The notes beneath the pieces were generated by a model. That model was given only the letters and a program-made list of their open reading frames with translations. It ran no database searches and had not been told where the DNA came from. The position numbers and the translations under genes were made by a program. DNA of 47,580 nucleotides. Origin: Porticoccaceae bacterium (GTDB taxonomy: Bacteria; Pseudomonadota; Gammaproteobacteria; Pseudomonadales; Porticoccaceae). Positions 9,453-19,687 of the stretch are shown piece by piece. How positions within the stretch are numbered: position 1 is the stretch's first letter; every line of letters begins with the position of its first letter. Location of the stretch: the NCBI GenBank assembly GCA_902557735.1, contig CACEBC010000015.1:1-47580 (forward strand), read 5' to 3'.

Positions 9453-11312
9453 TCACCTTAGAGCCACGCTTTCATTTGCAGCAGTTCCCATAAACTCGTC
9501 TATTATTTTTCGCACGATCGGGGCAGCGGTCACGCTCCCATGACCACCATTTTCAACCACTAGTGCGACTGCAATTTGGGGATTCTCCGCTGGCGCAAAG
9601 GCTATAAAAAGCGCATGATCCCACTGCCTTTCATTAATTTTGGTTTTATCATACTCAACATCTGCATCGATACTAACAACCTGAGCAGTACCTGTTTTTC
9701 CAGCCATTTTGTAGCTCAACCCTCTTGAAATCTTATTGGCAGTGCCCGTGGGACTATGAATTACATCTTGCATTGCTTGGTGCACGTAGTCCCAGTGAAG
9801 AGTGTCAATTTCAAGAATATTTGAAGCATCATTCTTAGGCTCCGTGGGCACGCCATCAATGTCTCTTAAGAGGCGTGGAGAAATCATTTTACCATTGGAT
9901 GCCAAACGCGCGGTCATAACAGCCAGCTGAATTGGTGTTGCTAACATGAAACCTTGTCCGATACTTGCATTGACCGTATCTCCATCGAACCAAGCCTCGC
10001 CCAATTGATTTTTTTTCCAATTTCTGTCAGGCATAATGCCCGCTCGCTCCCCTGGAATATCAATATTGGTTTTTTCCCCGAGACTAAATAGTTTGCTTTT
10101 CGAGGCAAGCAAATCTATATCCATTTGGGTGCTCATGTTGTAAAAGTAGACATCGCATGATTCAACGATTGCTCGCGCGAGGTTGACGTTGGCGCCATGG
10201 CCGCCTTTTTTTGCGTTATGGTCTCTCCATGGTCTCAAAACTCCATCCAAGTAGAAGTAGCCGCTATCATCGATGGTTTGCTCGGCGGTCACAATCTCTT
10301 CACTTAACGCAATAAGACCAAGCATAGGTTTGATTGTTGATCCCGGAGGGTACTGACCTCGCAAAGCACGATTAAAAAGAGGTCTATCGGCCGAATTCAC
10401 CAAATCGGCATAGTGACTTATGCCTACACCCGATACGAAGGCATTTGGATTATAACTGGGCGTGCTAACCATAGCTAAAATTCCACCCGAGTTTATGTCG
10501 ATTGCGACGAGAGCACTGCGATAGCTTTTTAGTGCATCATAGGCAATCTTTTGCAGATTGCTGTCAAGATGCAGAGTCAAATTTTGACCTGGTTGCGGGT
10601 CTGTTTTGCTCACCAAACGCATGACTCGGCCACGCGCGTTAGTCTCTACATGTTCACTGCCGACTTGACCAAGGAGATAGTTTTCATACTGCTTTTCGAC
10701 ACCAATTCTGCCAATAGAGTCTGTCCCACTGTATTTCAAGGGGTCGATTACCTGCATCTCTTCTTCGTTGATGCGGCCCACATAACCCAACGCGTGCGCG
10801 AACATGTGCTCCATGGGATAGTACCGTGTCAAACGCGCTGACACCTCAGCCCCGGGTAGCCGAAAGCTATTTACTGCCAGAATGCTCCGATCCTGTTCTG
10901 TCAAATCGTATTTAAGGGTCGTATTTTCATAAGGTCTCCGTCGGTCCACTCGCTTCTTGAATTCATTGACATCGTTTTCAGAGATGTGGATTAGTTCGCT
11001 TAGATCGGCGAGCAATTTGTCTAAATCTTTAGAGCGCTCTGTAACAACGGTTAGATTATATGTCGATCGATTATCTGCCAAAAGTTTACCATTTTTATCA
11101 TAAATTAAACCTCTGGTAGGACTCACTGGTCGCACATGGAGCCTATTATTATCCGATTGAGTTACGAAATCTTGATGGCGAGTCACCTGTAAGTCGAAAA
11201 AACGCGCCATAATCAATGTGGCAAGGACCAATGTAATGATACTTGAGATCAAAATTCGTTTAATGAAAAGCTTACGAATAGCTTCAAAATCAATGAAAGT
11301 ATAAGTACTCAT
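9453..11312 (-). CDS. mrdA: Penicillin-binding protein 2, elongasome transpeptidase
   Basis: This 619-residue bitopic protein cross-links peptidoglycan during cell elongation. A single transmembrane helix lies at residues ~17-37. It is followed by the PBP-dimer/pedestal domain (RLHVRPVSPTRGLIYDKNG) and the transpeptidase domain. The SxxK motif is GSTIKP with Ser325 as nucleophile. The second motif is SCD in VESCDVYFYN, and the third is KTGTAQ. All are intact. It is followed six bases later by rodA, and it begins four bases after the rlmH stop. Confidence 0.97.
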   Translation of the reverse strand: MSTYTFIDFEAIRKLFIKRILISSIITLVLATLIMARFFDLQVTRHQDFVTQSDNNRLHVRPVSPTRGLIYDKNGKLLADNRSTYNLTVVTERSKDLDKLLADLSELIHISENDVNEFKKRVDRRRPYENTTLKYDLTEQDRSILAVNSFRLPGAEVSARLTRYYPMEHMFAHALGYVGRINEEEMQVIDPLKYSGTDSIGRIGVEKQYENYLLGQVGSEHVETNARGRVMRLVSKTDPQPGQNLTLHLDSNLQKIAYDALKSYRSALVAIDINSGGILAMVSTPSYNPNAFVSGVGISHYADLVNSADRPLFNRALRGQYPPGSTIKPMLGLIALSEEIVTAEQTIDDSGYFYLDGVLRPWRDHNAKKGGHGANVNLARAIVESCDVYFYNMSTQMDIDLLASKSKLFSLGEKTNIDIPGERAGIMPDRNWKKNQLGEAWFDGDTVNASIGQGFMLATPIQLAVMTARLASNGKMISPRLLRDIDGVPTEPKNDASNILEIDTLHWDYVHQAMQDVIHSPTGTANKISRGLSYKMAGKTGTAQVVSIDADVEYDKTKINERQWDHALFIAFAPAENPQIAVALVVENGGHGSVTAAPIVRKIIDEFMGTAANESVALR

Positions 11313-11316
11313 CTAC

Positions 11317-11787
11317 TTAATACCGATGATAGGGATGTCTGATATTAATACTCCATGCTCTATATATTTGCTCCATGATCAACAGGCGCACAAGAGTATG
11401 AGGTAGTGTCAGATCTGACAGAGACCAAAGTAGATCAGCCCGGCTTAAGCATGAGTCGCTTATGCCATTTGGGCCGCCAATTAGTATCGATATGTTTAGA
11501 GCTGCCTCCTGCCATTTGAGGAGCTTATCGGCTAATTCCGTTGTGTTAATCGATTGACCTAAAATGTCCAGTGCAACGACGTAATCTTGCTGATCAAGCT
11601 TTTTTAATATGGCCGCACCTTCTTTTTCTTTGATGGAGATTGTAGTCTGATTCTTGTGTCGGCGAGCAAGAGGGATTTCGACCAATTGAGGGTAAAAAGC
11701 TTTAGGCAATCTGCGTCGATACTCCTCGAAGCCAGAAGCTACCCAATCAGGCATACGAGAGCCTACGCCTATTATTTTCAATTTCAT
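11317..11787 (-). CDS. rlmH: RlmH, 23S rRNA pseudouridine-1915 N3-methyltransferase
   Basis: This 156-residue SPOUT-class enzyme methylates pseudouridine 1915 in helix 69 of 23S rRNA using SAM. Visible family marks are the SAM-knot segment ILIGGPNGISDS, the motif LSDLTLPHTLVRLLIMEQIY, and the diagnostic C-terminus HPYHRY. Its ATG overlaps the rsfS stop in the form ATGA, which suggests translational coupling. Both act on the large ribosomal subunit. Confidence 0.97.
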   Translation of the reverse strand: MKLKIIGVGSRMPDWVASGFEEYRRRLPKAFYPQLVEIPLARRHKNQTTISIKEKEGAAILKKLDQQDYVVALDILGQSINTTELADKLLKWQEAALNISILIGGPNGISDSCLSRADLLWSLSDLTLPHTLVRLLIMEQIYRAWSINIRHPYHRY

Positions 11788-12164
11788 ATGTCACCCTTTT
11801 GATAATCAAAAAACTCTCCCTCCGAGATTTCTTTTTTGTTTTCGGGGCGAACCAACCAAAGACGATCTAAATCATAGAACTTGCGAGAGCTGGGCAACAT
11901 TATGTTTGTGACAATATCGCCAAAATCTATCAGAATCCATTCACCGCTATTTTCACCCTCTATCCCAATGGGAGAAAAACCAGCGTTTTTGGCTTCGCTC
12001 AATACATTATTTGCGAGCGCTTTAACCTGTCGATGGCTATTGCCACTAGCGATTATCATTGTATCCATGACATCTGTAAGTGAACTTACAGCAATTGTGA
12101 CTAAGTCAACCGCCTTGATATCCTCTAGGGCACCTATGATTATCTTTTTGAGATTTTCTGACAT
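11784..12164 (-). CDS. rsfS: RsfS, ribosomal silencing factor
   Basis: RsfS (YbeB/Iojap family) binds ribosomal protein L14 and blocks subunit joining under poor nutrition. The 126-residue product has the family core DTMIIASGNSHRQVKALANN and the C-terminal GEWILIDFGDIVTNIMLP, with YDLDRLW close behind. It lies nine bases after nadD and overlaps rlmH by four bases. This nadD-rsfS-rlmH order is conserved across many bacteria. Confidence 0.96.
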   Translation of the reverse strand: MSENLKKIIIGALEDIKAVDLVTIAVSSLTDVMDTMIIASGNSHRQVKALANNVLSEAKNAGFSPIGIEGENSGEWILIDFGDIVTNIMLPSSRKFYDLDRLWLVRPENKKEISEGEFFDYQKGDI

Positions 12165-12173
12165 TTAGCTGAG

Positions 12174-12806
12174 TTATTTATATAAGTTATTAGTTTGAAT
12201 ATAGTTAACCACTTTTTTGGGTAAAAGTTGCTGGAGAGTTTCATTTTGTTTTATTTTTTGCCTTATTTTTGTTGAAGAAATGTTCAGCATGCTAAGCTCA
12301 CATTGGTAAACGCAACCCGCCGGGCTTTCTTTGAGTTTCCTCAGATCTATGCTCCTATGGCTCGAGATCCATTCTGTCAGTTGTGGGGAGTATTTTTTCG
12401 GTGAACCCGGTCTGGAAATCGCAACGATATGACAGTAGTTGGTGAGCTCGGTCCATTTGTACCAAGAATCAATGTGATTCAATGTGTCTGAACCTATACA
12501 TAAAAATATCGCAGCTTCACTTCCAATTCGGGACCGAATCCTATCAAGACTGTTTATGGTAAAGTTGGGTGTCGTGGAGCCAATTTCAGTGTCATCAATG
12601 GTTAAATTCGGGTTTCCCGATATCGACAACTGTAACATATCTAGGCGTTGCAAAGGCGTAGCCACGGGTGGCAATCTATGCGTAGGCTTGCCGCAAGGCA
12701 TCAGCGCAATTGGAGTTACACCCAAATGTTCAGCTAGGTCAACAGCAATCTTGATATGCCCAAGATGAACTGGATCAAAGGTTCCTCCAAAAATTGCACA
12801 AGCCAT
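12174..12806 (-). CDS. nadD: Nicotinate-nucleotide adenylyltransferase NadD
   Basis: NadD forms nicotinate adenine dinucleotide from NaMN and ATP in NAD synthesis. It carries the nucleotidyltransferase motif GGTFDPVHLGH and the second signature ISSTKIRQKI. The start at ATG 12806 gives the usual family N-terminus (MACAIFGGTF) and lies one base past the proA stop. In-frame starts at 12827 (ATG), 12833 (ATG) and 12839 (TTG) exist inside proA but would add non-family residues. None of the candidates has a strong ribosome-binding site, so translation is probably coupled to proA. Confidence 0.95.
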   Translation of the reverse strand: MACAIFGGTFDPVHLGHIKIAVDLAEHLGVTPIALMPCGKPTHRLPPVATPLQRLDMLQLSISGNPNLTIDDTEIGSTTPNFTINSLDRIRSRIGSEAAIFLCIGSDTLNHIDSWYKWTELTNYCHIVAISRPGSPKKYSPQLTEWISSHRSIDLRKLKESPAGCVYQCELSMLNISSTKIRQKIKQNETLQQLLPKKVVNYIQTNNLYK

Positions 12807-12807
12807 A

Positions 12808-14064
12808 CTAATGTCTAATTTGCCCATCACCATGGACAACCCATTTTTGGCTGGTTAAACCCTCAAGGCCTACTGGCCCTCGCGCATGGATTTTATCCGT
12901 CGAAATCCCAACCTCGGCACCTAGGCCATACTCAAAGCCGTCCGCGAAACGAGTCGAAGCATTTACCATTACCGAGCTTGAGTCGACATTTTCGATAAAC
13001 AGCTGGGCATTTTCAGCGTTTTGCGTGACGATAGAGTCAGTATGTTTTGAACCATAACGATTAATATGTGCTATTGCTTCCTCAATATTTTGAACTACTT
13101 TTATGGACAAAATTGGCGCCAAATACTCCTCCGACCAATCTGATTCACAAGCAGATTTTATCGAGCCAACCAAAATACGTGTTTTTTTACAACCTCTTAG
13201 CTCAACATGTTTTTTTGTGAATTCCATGCATAAATCGGGAAGAATTCTATTCGAGATCTTATCTGCAACGAGGAGTGATTCCATTGCGTTACAGACGCCA
13301 TATCTGTGCGTTTTTGAGTTAATAGCGAGCTTGATAGCCATCGTCGGATCAGCATGAGAGTCGATATATACATGGCAATTTCCGTCAAGGTGTTTAATGA
13401 TAGGTACGCGCGCTTCTTCACTGATTCTCGCAATAAGACTCTTGCCGCCGCGCGGCACAATGACGTCAATGAATTCTGTCAACGTGATTAACTCACCGAC
13501 AGCCTGCCTATCAGTGACATCGACAATCTGCACGGAGCTTCTCGGGAGACCGGCATCTGTAAGACCATTGTAGATGCATCTCGCGATCGCTTTGTTTGAG
13601 TTTATAGACTCGCTACCGCCTCTCAAGATGCTAGCATTCCCTGCTTTTAGACACAGACTTGCAGCATCAATGGTGACATTTGGGCGAGATTCATAAATAA
13701 TCCCCACAACTCCTAAAGGAACACGCATTTTACTTAAACGGATGCCACTCGGGCGTTCGCCTATTTCAGTAATAGCCCCCACTGGATCGTCTAGAGCGAT
13801 GACTTGCCGGAGTCCCTCAAGCATCCCATCTATTCCTGCATCGCTCATTTCGAGGCGGTCAAGCAGCGCGCTATCAAGATCACGGTTTACGGCATCTGCA
13901 AGATCTAACTCATTTGCATCAAGCAAATGTTGCCGAGATTTGTCCAAATGGGTAGCGATACATTTTAACGCGGCATTCTTGTCGCCCAATGAGGCTTTTG
14001 CGAGATCTCGTGCCGCTGCTTTAGCGCGTATTCCTAGTTTTTGCACGTGTGCTTTTATGTCCAT
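12808..14064 (-). CDS. proA: Gamma-glutamyl phosphate reductase ProA
   Basis: ProA reduces gamma-glutamyl phosphate to glutamate semialdehyde, the second step of proline synthesis. The 418-residue protein has the aldehyde-dehydrogenase-like fold. It shows [20 protein letters not shown] near residue 110, [14 protein letters not shown], and the catalytic Cys in [16 protein letters not shown]. The C-terminal [19 protein letters not shown] is diagnostic of the family. It is the first gene of the minus-strand run. The 165-base gap to the divergent sirtuin gene must contain its promoter, although no convincing consensus was found. Confidence 0.97.
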   Translation of the reverse strand: MDIKAHVQKLGIRAKAAARDLAKASLGDKNAALKCIATHLDKSRQHLLDANELDLADAVNRDLDSALLDRLEMSDAGIDGMLEGLRQVIALDDPVGAITEIGERPSGIRLSKMRVPLGVVGIIYESRPNVTIDAASLCLKAGNASILRGGSESINSNKAIARCIYNGLTDAGLPRSSVQIVDVTDRQAVGELITLTEFIDVIVPRGGKSLIARISEEARVPIIKHLDGNCHVYIDSHADPTMAIKLAINSKTHRYGVCNAMESLLVADKISNRILPDLCMEFTKKHVELRGCKKTRILVGSIKSACESDWSEEYLAPILSIKVVQNIEEAIAHINRYGSKHTDSIVTQNAENAQLFIENVDSSSVMVNASTRFADGFEYGLGAEVGISTDKIHARGPVGLEGLTSQKWVVHGDGQIRH

Positions 14065-14229
14065 GAATTCTAAAAACCAAAGTTAATTGACTCGTACACT
14101 TGTATTATACTCGGGGATACGACACAGATGTTGTTCAAAAAGCCTTGTCTTAACGGGTTGATTATTGAGCCCAAGGTTTTGGATGTCAAATAAGGAAATG
14201 GTATCACTCAAGCGCTTAACTGCAAATTA

Positions 14230-15066
14230 ATGATTGGAAAGTCTTTGGAAGAAGTTACTGATCTTTTGACAAGGTCAACTGGATGGTTGGCTCTAACCGG
14301 GGCGGGTGTGAGTTCTGATTCAGGAGTTCCAACATATCGCAATAGATTTGGACGTTGGAAAAGGAAACAACCGGTCACGCATCAGGAATTTATTAGAAGT
14401 CTCGCTTATCGGCAACGCTTTTGGGCTAGAAATGTTGTGGGTTGGCGATTCATTAGTCAGGCTCAGCCAAATTCAGCACATTATGCTATTCGAGACCTTC
14501 AGAAAACTGGTGCAGTGATGGGTCTGGTGACACAAAATGTCGATGGATTGCATCAGCTAGCAGGCAGCAGAAGTGTCATTGACTTGCACGGAAGAATAGA
14601 CAGAGTCATATGTTTGGGTTGCGGCCATAGTCAGTCTCGCGGCTCGCTCCAATCTTGGTTTGAGTCACATAATCCGGAATTTGCTAATCGGGCGGGACAA
14701 ATTGCTCCGGATGGAGATGCCGATGTGGACAGCCTCGATTTTTCACAATTGAACGTACCGTGTTGCCTAAAATGTGGGGGAATTTTGAAGCCAGATGTTG
14801 TTTTTTTCGGTGATTCTGTTCCACGAAAACGCTTAAAGACCGTTCGTGAGATGATGGAGTCGGCGTCTGGCCTAGTGGTCATAGGCTCTTCCCTAATGAC
14901 CTATTCGGGCTATCGATTTTGCCTGTGGGCTAGCAAACAAAATAAACCCATTGTTTTGGTTAATCATGGAGATACACGCGCTGATGACCTAGCGACGACA
15001 AAAATTTGTGCGCCTTGTCTGCCTGTTTTACAAAGCTGGTTGGAACGGTCTCAAGTAAGTGGATAA
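14230..15066 (+). CDS. Sir2-family NAD-dependent deacylase, class II (SIRT4-like)
   Basis: Sirtuins remove acyl groups from lysines using NAD. The 278-residue protein has the NAD motif TGAGVSSDSGVPTYR, the QNVDGLH motif, and the catalytic His in IDLHGRI. Zinc-site cysteines appear as CLGC and CLKC, followed by GSSLMTYSGYR. The segment THQEFIRSLAYRQRFWARN with VGWRFISQAQPNSAHYA is the pattern of class II sirtuins (mitochondrial SIRT4 and its bacterial relatives) rather than CobB class III. SIRT4-type enzymes are known to act on lipoyl and related acyl-lysines, so a role in removing lipoate or branched acyl groups is possible but inferred. It converges on hemH with a three-base gap between stop codons. 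Confidence 0.92.
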   Translation: MIGKSLEEVTDLLTRSTGWLALTGAGVSSDSGVPTYRNRFGRWKRKQPVTHQEFIRSLAYRQRFWARNVVGWRFISQAQPNSAHYAIRDLQKTGAVMGLVTQNVDGLHQLAGSRSVIDLHGRIDRVICLGCGHSQSRGSLQSWFESHNPEFANRAGQIAPDGDADVDSLDFSQLNVPCCLKCGGILKPDVVFFGDSVPRKRLKTVREMMESASGLVVIGSSLMTYSGYRFCLWASKQNKPIVLVNHGDTRADDLATTKICAPCLPVLQSWLERSQVSG

Positions 15067-15069
15067 TTC

Positions 15070-16086
15070 TTAATCGAGATGGCGGCTGACTATTTCCGTC
15101 AATGCGTCTAAATGTCGTGGTGTTGCATTTAGTGCTGCAATATAGTGAAAGTCGCGACCCCCGGAGCTAGTAAATATTTCTCTCGCTTCAACTTCAATCT
15201 CCTCTAGTGTTTCTAGGCAATCACTTGAAAAGCCGGGACATATGACGGCAACATGCTTTGCACCCTCCGCAGGCAGTTTTTCTAGCGTCTTATCGGTATA
15301 GGGTTGCAACCAAGGCTCACGTCCGAATCTAGATTGAAATGTGGTCATCACACGTTCTTCCGATAGATCTATTTGCTCTCGGACTAATCGAGTCGTCTGG
15401 TGACACAGACAGTGATAAGGGTCTCCGCTCTCAAGGTACTTTTGAGGCGTACCATGATAAGAGAATATCAGTTTATCTGGCAAACCATGCTCGTCTAGGT
15501 GCGTCCTGATGCTGCTGGCAATAGCATCAATGTATGGAGGTGACTGCTGATATCCGCCTATAAAATGCAATTCGGGGACCCAACGGATGCTTCTCATTTC
15601 AGCTGCAATTGCGTCAAAGGTAGAACCCGTGGTCGCACCACTGTATTGGGGGTAAAGAGGCAGCACAACAATGTTTCTGACATTCTGGTCAGTAAGATGC
15701 CTGATTGCCGACGAGATAGAGGGATTACCATAACGCATGCCTAGTGCTACTGGTACAGACCTGCCGAAATGTTTTTGCAAGCGTCGCGAGACGCCTTCAA
15801 CTTGTTGTTTGCTGTGAACCAAAAGTGGTGATCCCTCGGGACCCCAGACACTGCGGTAGAGCTTGGCCGAACGCGCAGGTCGGATGGGAAGTATGATGAA
15901 GTTAAGAATGAGCCACCATAGTGCCCGAGGAAGTTCGACCACTCTGGGGTCACTTAAGAATTCCCTGAGATAGCGTCTTAGTTCGCGGCTTTGAGGGGCA
16001 TCAGGTGTGCCAAGATTGCATAATAAAACCCCTGAGCAAGGCGGTTTGCCGTCATGGTCATAAGTGGTTTGGCCTCTGAATCGCAT
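15070..16086 (-). CDS. hemH: Ferrochelatase HemH
   Basis: HemH inserts ferrous iron into protoporphyrin IX in the last step of heme synthesis. The 338-residue protein shows the N-terminal GVLLCNLGTPDAP, the metal-site His in LIFSYHGTP, and the C-terminal signature CPGFSSDCLETLEEIEVEAR with its conserved Glu residues. The start ATG follows a plausible leader. The gene is alone on its strand and divergent from prfC, with 180 bases between them. Length and motifs are normal. Confidence 0.97.
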   Translation of the reverse strand: MRFRGQTTYDHDGKPPCSGVLLCNLGTPDAPQSRELRRYLREFLSDPRVVELPRALWWLILNFIILPIRPARSAKLYRSVWGPEGSPLLVHSKQQVEGVSRRLQKHFGRSVPVALGMRYGNPSISSAIRHLTDQNVRNIVVLPLYPQYSGATTGSTFDAIAAEMRSIRWVPELHFIGGYQQSPPYIDAIASSIRTHLDEHGLPDKLIFSYHGTPQKYLESGDPYHCLCHQTTRLVREQIDLSEERVMTTFQSRFGREPWLQPYTDKTLEKLPAEGAKHVAVICPGFSSDCLETLEEIEVEAREIFTSSGGRDFHYIAALNATPRHLDALTEIVSRHLD

Positions 16087-16266
16087 TATTTTTGTCCAAC
16101 TCTAAGTCGTTTGATTATGAGAAATAGACTTTTAACCTACATTTACTATCGTTACTGTATACGAAACCTGGATGTCTTGCTGAACAATTTCTATACGCTA
16201 TAAACGGGTGCGAAGACGCCCTGTCGAAGCTATAATCACCAGCTTTTATGCTTCTTGTATTTTAAA

Positions 16267-17838
16267 ATGCCTCTGATTCCCTCCGATCGCCGAACCTTTG
16301 CTATTATTTCACACCCCGATGCGGGTAAAACTACCATCACCGAGAAATTGCTGCTACTCGGAAATGTTATTCAGCTGGCAGGGACAGTGAAAGGCCGCAA
16401 GAGTGACCGGCATGCCACGTCAGACTGGATGGAAATGGAGAAGGAACGTGGTATTTCGGTTACGTCATCGGTAATGCAGTTTTCCTATGGTAACCGAGTG
16501 ATAAATCTTTTGGATACGCCCGGCCATGAGGATTTTTCTGAGGACACTTATCGGACGCTGACAGCCGTAGACTCTTCTCTTATGGTGATCGATGGATCTA
16601 AGGGTGTGGAGGCACGGACCATTAAGCTTATGGAAGTTTGTCGACTGCGAGATACACCCATTTTTTCTTTCGTTAATAAAATGGATCGCGATATTCGAGA
16701 TCCGATCGAGTTATTAGATGAAATTGAATCAGTTCTGGGTATTAAAGCCGCGCCAATCAATTGGCCCATAGGTATGGGCAGAGATTTCAGAGGGGTATAT
16801 AGCATTTATACGGATACGATACACGTATTCCAGAGGGGCCGGGGGCATACTTTGCACGAGAATGCGCGAATAGAAGGACTGGAATCGGAGCGTGCTAAAG
16901 AGGTTCTTGGCCCATTCGCCCGAGATGTGTCAGAGGAACTAGAACTTGTTAAGGGGGCCACAAATGAATTTTCAGTTGACCAATTTCTGACGGGGACTTT
17001 AACACCGGTATTTTTTGGTTCGGCACTGGGAAACTTCGGTGTGAGAGAGATGCTTGATGGGTTTATTGAGTGGGCGCCTGAACCTCAACCTCGTCTGGCT
17101 GGCGCGCGATTGGTGGCGCCTTCCGAGCAATCTTTCAGTGGCTTTGTGTTCAAGATTCAGGCAAACATGGACCCAAAGCACCGAGATAGGATAGCATTTC
17201 TGCGTATCTGCTCTGGGCGATATTCTCGCGGGATGAAGGTCAGGCATGTTCGCACGGGAAAAAACATCAAGATTACTGAGGCTTTCAGTTTCAAAGCAGG
17301 CGAGCGTGTGTCCTTAGATGAGGCCCAGGCGGGCGACATTATTGGTCTCCACAATCACGGCTTGATCCATATCGGGGACACTTTCAGTGAAGGTGAAGCG
17401 ATAAAGTTTAGTGGGATTCCGTATTTTGCTCCTGAGTTGTTTAAGCTCATTCGGCTGCGAGACCCCTTGAAGAGTAAACAACTGCAGAATGGTATACGCC
17501 AACTGTCTGAGGAGGGCAGTACACAGGTATTCTTCCCCATACGCAACAACGATATCATTGTAGGAGCGGTCGGTCAGTTGCAGTTTGATGTCGTGGCATA
17601 CCGACTGAAAGCCGAATATGGAGTGGATGCAAGTTATGAGTCGGTTAATGTGCATTCGGCCCGATGGGCCCATACCGAAGACGGAAAGTCATTGGAGAGC
17701 TTTCGAAACAAGGCAAAAGACAACCTCGCGATTGACGGAGGAGGGCACTTGACTTACCTTGCTCCGACGAGAGCCAATCTGTCGCTTGCTGAGGAGCGGT
17801 TCCCGGACATCGACTTTTCGGCAACTCGAGAAAATTAG
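16267..17838 (+). CDS. prfC: Peptide chain release factor 3
   Basis: RF3 is a translational GTPase that recycles RF1/RF2 after termination. The P-loop reads [14 protein letters not shown]3 reads [18 protein letters not shown], and G4 reads NKMDRD. Beta-barrel domain II and the RF3 C-terminal domain follow ([16 protein letters not shown]). The ATG at 16267 is chosen, since an in-frame TTG at 16255 adds only four residues. No clear ribosome-binding site precedes either. At 523 residues the length is typical. Confidence 0.97.
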   Translation: MPLIPSDRRTFAIISHPDAGKTTITEKLLLLGNVIQLAGTVKGRKSDRHATSDWMEMEKERGISVTSSVMQFSYGNRVINLLDTPGHEDFSEDTYRTLTAVDSSLMVIDGSKGVEARTIKLMEVCRLRDTPIFSFVNKMDRDIRDPIELLDEIESVLGIKAAPINWPIGMGRDFRGVYSIYTDTIHVFQRGRGHTLHENARIEGLESERAKEVLGPFARDVSEELELVKGATNEFSVDQFLTGTLTPVFFGSALGNFGVREMLDGFIEWAPEPQPRLAGARLVAPSEQSFSGFVFKIQANMDPKHRDRIAFLRICSGRYSRGMKVRHVRTGKNIKITEAFSFKAGERVSLDEAQAGDIIGLHNHGLIHIGDTFSEGEAIKFSGIPYFAPELFKLIRLRDPLKSKQLQNGIRQLSEEGSTQVFFPIRNNDIIVGAVGQLQFDVVAYRLKAEYGVDASYESVNVHSARWAHTEDGKSLESFRNKAKDNLAIDGGGHLTYLAPTRANLSLAEERFPDIDFSATREN

Positions 17839-17858
17839 CGAGGTTTTCGGCACTCAAT

Positions 17859-18464
17859 ATGTCAGACACAATTTTTATGACCTCACCGGATCAAACTCCT
17901 AGCCAACTGCGTGCAAATCGAGGTTTCATTTCTAGTTGGATAGGTTTGACGGTGCTTCGGGTTTTGGGTTGGCGAATAGAGGGTGAAATACCCGACATTA
18001 AGAGGTTTGTACTAATTGGTGCCCCTCATACCTCTAATTGGGATTTCATTTTGGCTATGGCATCTATACTTACAATTGACTTGAAGATGCGCTGGTTGAT
18101 GAAACACACGGCTTTCAAGCCATACATTGCATGGCTATTTTATTGGTTGGGTGGAATACCGACAAATCGCGCACAGCCTCAAGTCATTGTCAGGAACGTA
18201 GAACGCATTGCAAATGAAGAGACGGGTATTGTAATCGGTATCACTCCGGAGGGAACGAGAAAGAAGGTTGAAAAATGGAAGACCGGATTCTTGCGCCTTG
18301 CTATGAATCTTGAGTGCCCCATACTTATGGTTGGTCTGGTGTACCCAACCAAACGGGTTTTCCTTGGTGAACTCTTTTACCCAACAGGAGACATTGAGGC
18401 CGATTTATCTGCGATTAGAAGTTACTATAATCAGTTTCAGGGAAAATATCCTGATCAATTCTAG
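17859..18464 (+). CDS. PlsC-type 1-acylglycerol-3-phosphate acyltransferase-like protein
   Basis: This 201-residue acyltransferase has the HX4D catalytic motif in GAPHTSNWDFI and the substrate-binding EGT motif in GITPEGTRKK. A hydrophobic stretch around AWLFYWLGGIPTNR carries the third family block. Short stand-alone PlsC proteins of this type usually acylate lysophosphatidic acid or other lysolipids at the inner membrane. They are distinct from the housekeeping PlsC, which is ~240 residues. It begins 20 bases after prfC and may be cotranscribed with it. The exact substrate is unknown. Confidence 0.85.
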   Translation: MSDTIFMTSPDQTPSQLRANRGFISSWIGLTVLRVLGWRIEGEIPDIKRFVLIGAPHTSNWDFILAMASILTIDLKMRWLMKHTAFKPYIAWLFYWLGGIPTNRAQPQVIVRNVERIANEETGIVIGITPEGTRKKVEKWKTGFLRLAMNLECPILMVGLVYPTKRVFLGELFYPTGDIEADLSAIRSYYNQFQGKYPDQF

Positions 18465-18655
18465 TCAGAATCATACCCAGCGACACTTGCAGGTGTTAAA
18501 GTTTTGCCTCTGGTCCTATTGCCATTGATATATCAGAAGTTACGACTCTTTAGGCTAGTATTGTTTGCTTTTTAGGGTTGGCTTGCACATCAATTGCCAA
18601 AGATTCAGAATGGCATGAAAGCACTAACAAAGTCACATCATATTGGAGCAACTTG

Positions 18656-19687
18656 ATGACTCAAAGCGTTTCCCCCATTTCTAGATTCCTTATAAATTTT
18701 GCTGCCTTCACTGTCATTGTGGCGGGCCTGAAGATGGCAAACGCATTGATCGTGCCTTTCATACTTGCGGTGTTTATTGCCATGGTCGTGTCTCCTCTGA
18801 TTTCTTGGCTCAAATCACGTGGCGTGCCCACTGGCTTATCGATCTTGACTGTGGTGTTACTCATGTTGTCCGTAGGCCTAGTGCTCGGTGCAGTTATAGG
18901 GTCAGCGATGGTTAATTTTCAGCAGGATTTGCCAGAGTATTCGAATAAGCTGGCGGCGATGAGTGCTGGTGTACAGCAGATGCTCAGCGATAGAGGTATT
19001 GCTATAAGTGCTGAACAATGGAAGAACAGCTTCGACCCAAGCGCATTGATGGCGCTGGTCGCTAATATTTTGGCGTCTTTCGGTAATGTGATGACCAACA
19101 GCATGATGATCTTATTGACCGTGATTTTCATTTTAGCGGAGAATATGGGTTTCGGCGAAAAGCTTGCCCTGGCTCGAGGGCCGGGCTCATCGAGTGAGTG
19201 GCTAAAGACCTTTACAAAAAGCGTCAACGACTACATGGCAATTAAAACAGCTATAAGCTTTATCACTGGACTGATTATCTTCATTTGGCTTTCGGTTATT
19301 GGGGTAGATTATGCTGTGTTATGGGGGTTGTTGGCTTTCCTCCTCAATTTTATTCCAGCTGTCGGATCAGTTATTGCCTGCGTACCCGCTGTTTTGTTGG
19401 CCCTCATTCAGCTTGGATTAGGTCCCGCGGCGTTGACCTTGGGAGGATTTTTAGCAGTCAATGTTGTCATGGGCAATGGCGTGGAACCCCGCTGGATGGG
19501 GCGTGGTTTAAATCTTTCGCCATTAGTCGTCTTCATATCTCTGCTGCTCTGGGGGTGGGTACTTGGCCCCGTGGGAATGTTGTTATCGATACCGCTTACG
19601 ATTATGGTTAAAATAGCTCTGGAGAGCCAAACAGAAACTCAGTGGCTAGGGTTAATGTTGGGAGATGGGGAAACCGTTCCTTACTAG
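18656..19687 (+). CDS. AI-2E family (PerM/YdiK-like) transporter
   Basis: This 343-residue membrane protein has about eight hydrophobic segments. It includes the typical ALIVPFILAVFIAMVVSPLI start, a central soluble part (residues ~100-180), and the family C-terminus with WGLLAFLLNFIPAVGSVIA. The block LNLSPLVVFISLLLWGWVLG with GPVGMLLSIPL is the family signature. The ATG at 18656 is preceded by GGAG at seven bases. The open frame extends up to TTG 18578 without support. Members have been linked to autoinducer-2 export and sodium/proton exchange, but most have no known substrate. Confidence 0.88.
   Translation: MTQSVSPISRFLINFAAFTVIVAGLKMANALIVPFILAVFIAMVVSPLISWLKSRGVPTGLSILTVVLLMLSVGLVLGAVIGSAMVNFQQDLPEYSNKLAAMSAGVQQMLSDRGIAISAEQWKNSFDPSALMALVANILASFGNVMTNSMMILLTVIFILAENMGFGEKLALARGPGSSSEWLKTFTKSVNDYMAIKTAISFITGLIIFIWLSVIGVDYAVLWGLLAFLLNFIPAVGSVIACVPAVLLALIQLGLGPAALTLGGFLAVNVVMGNGVEPRWMGRGLNLSPLVVFISLLLWGWVLGPVGMLLSIPLTIMVKIALESQTETQWLGLMLGDGETVPY

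Noticed and set aside
14083-14111. TTAATT and TATACT as a promoter between proA and the sirtuin gene
   Set aside because: The -35 match is only three of six, and the better TTGACT at 14087 is at the wrong distance.
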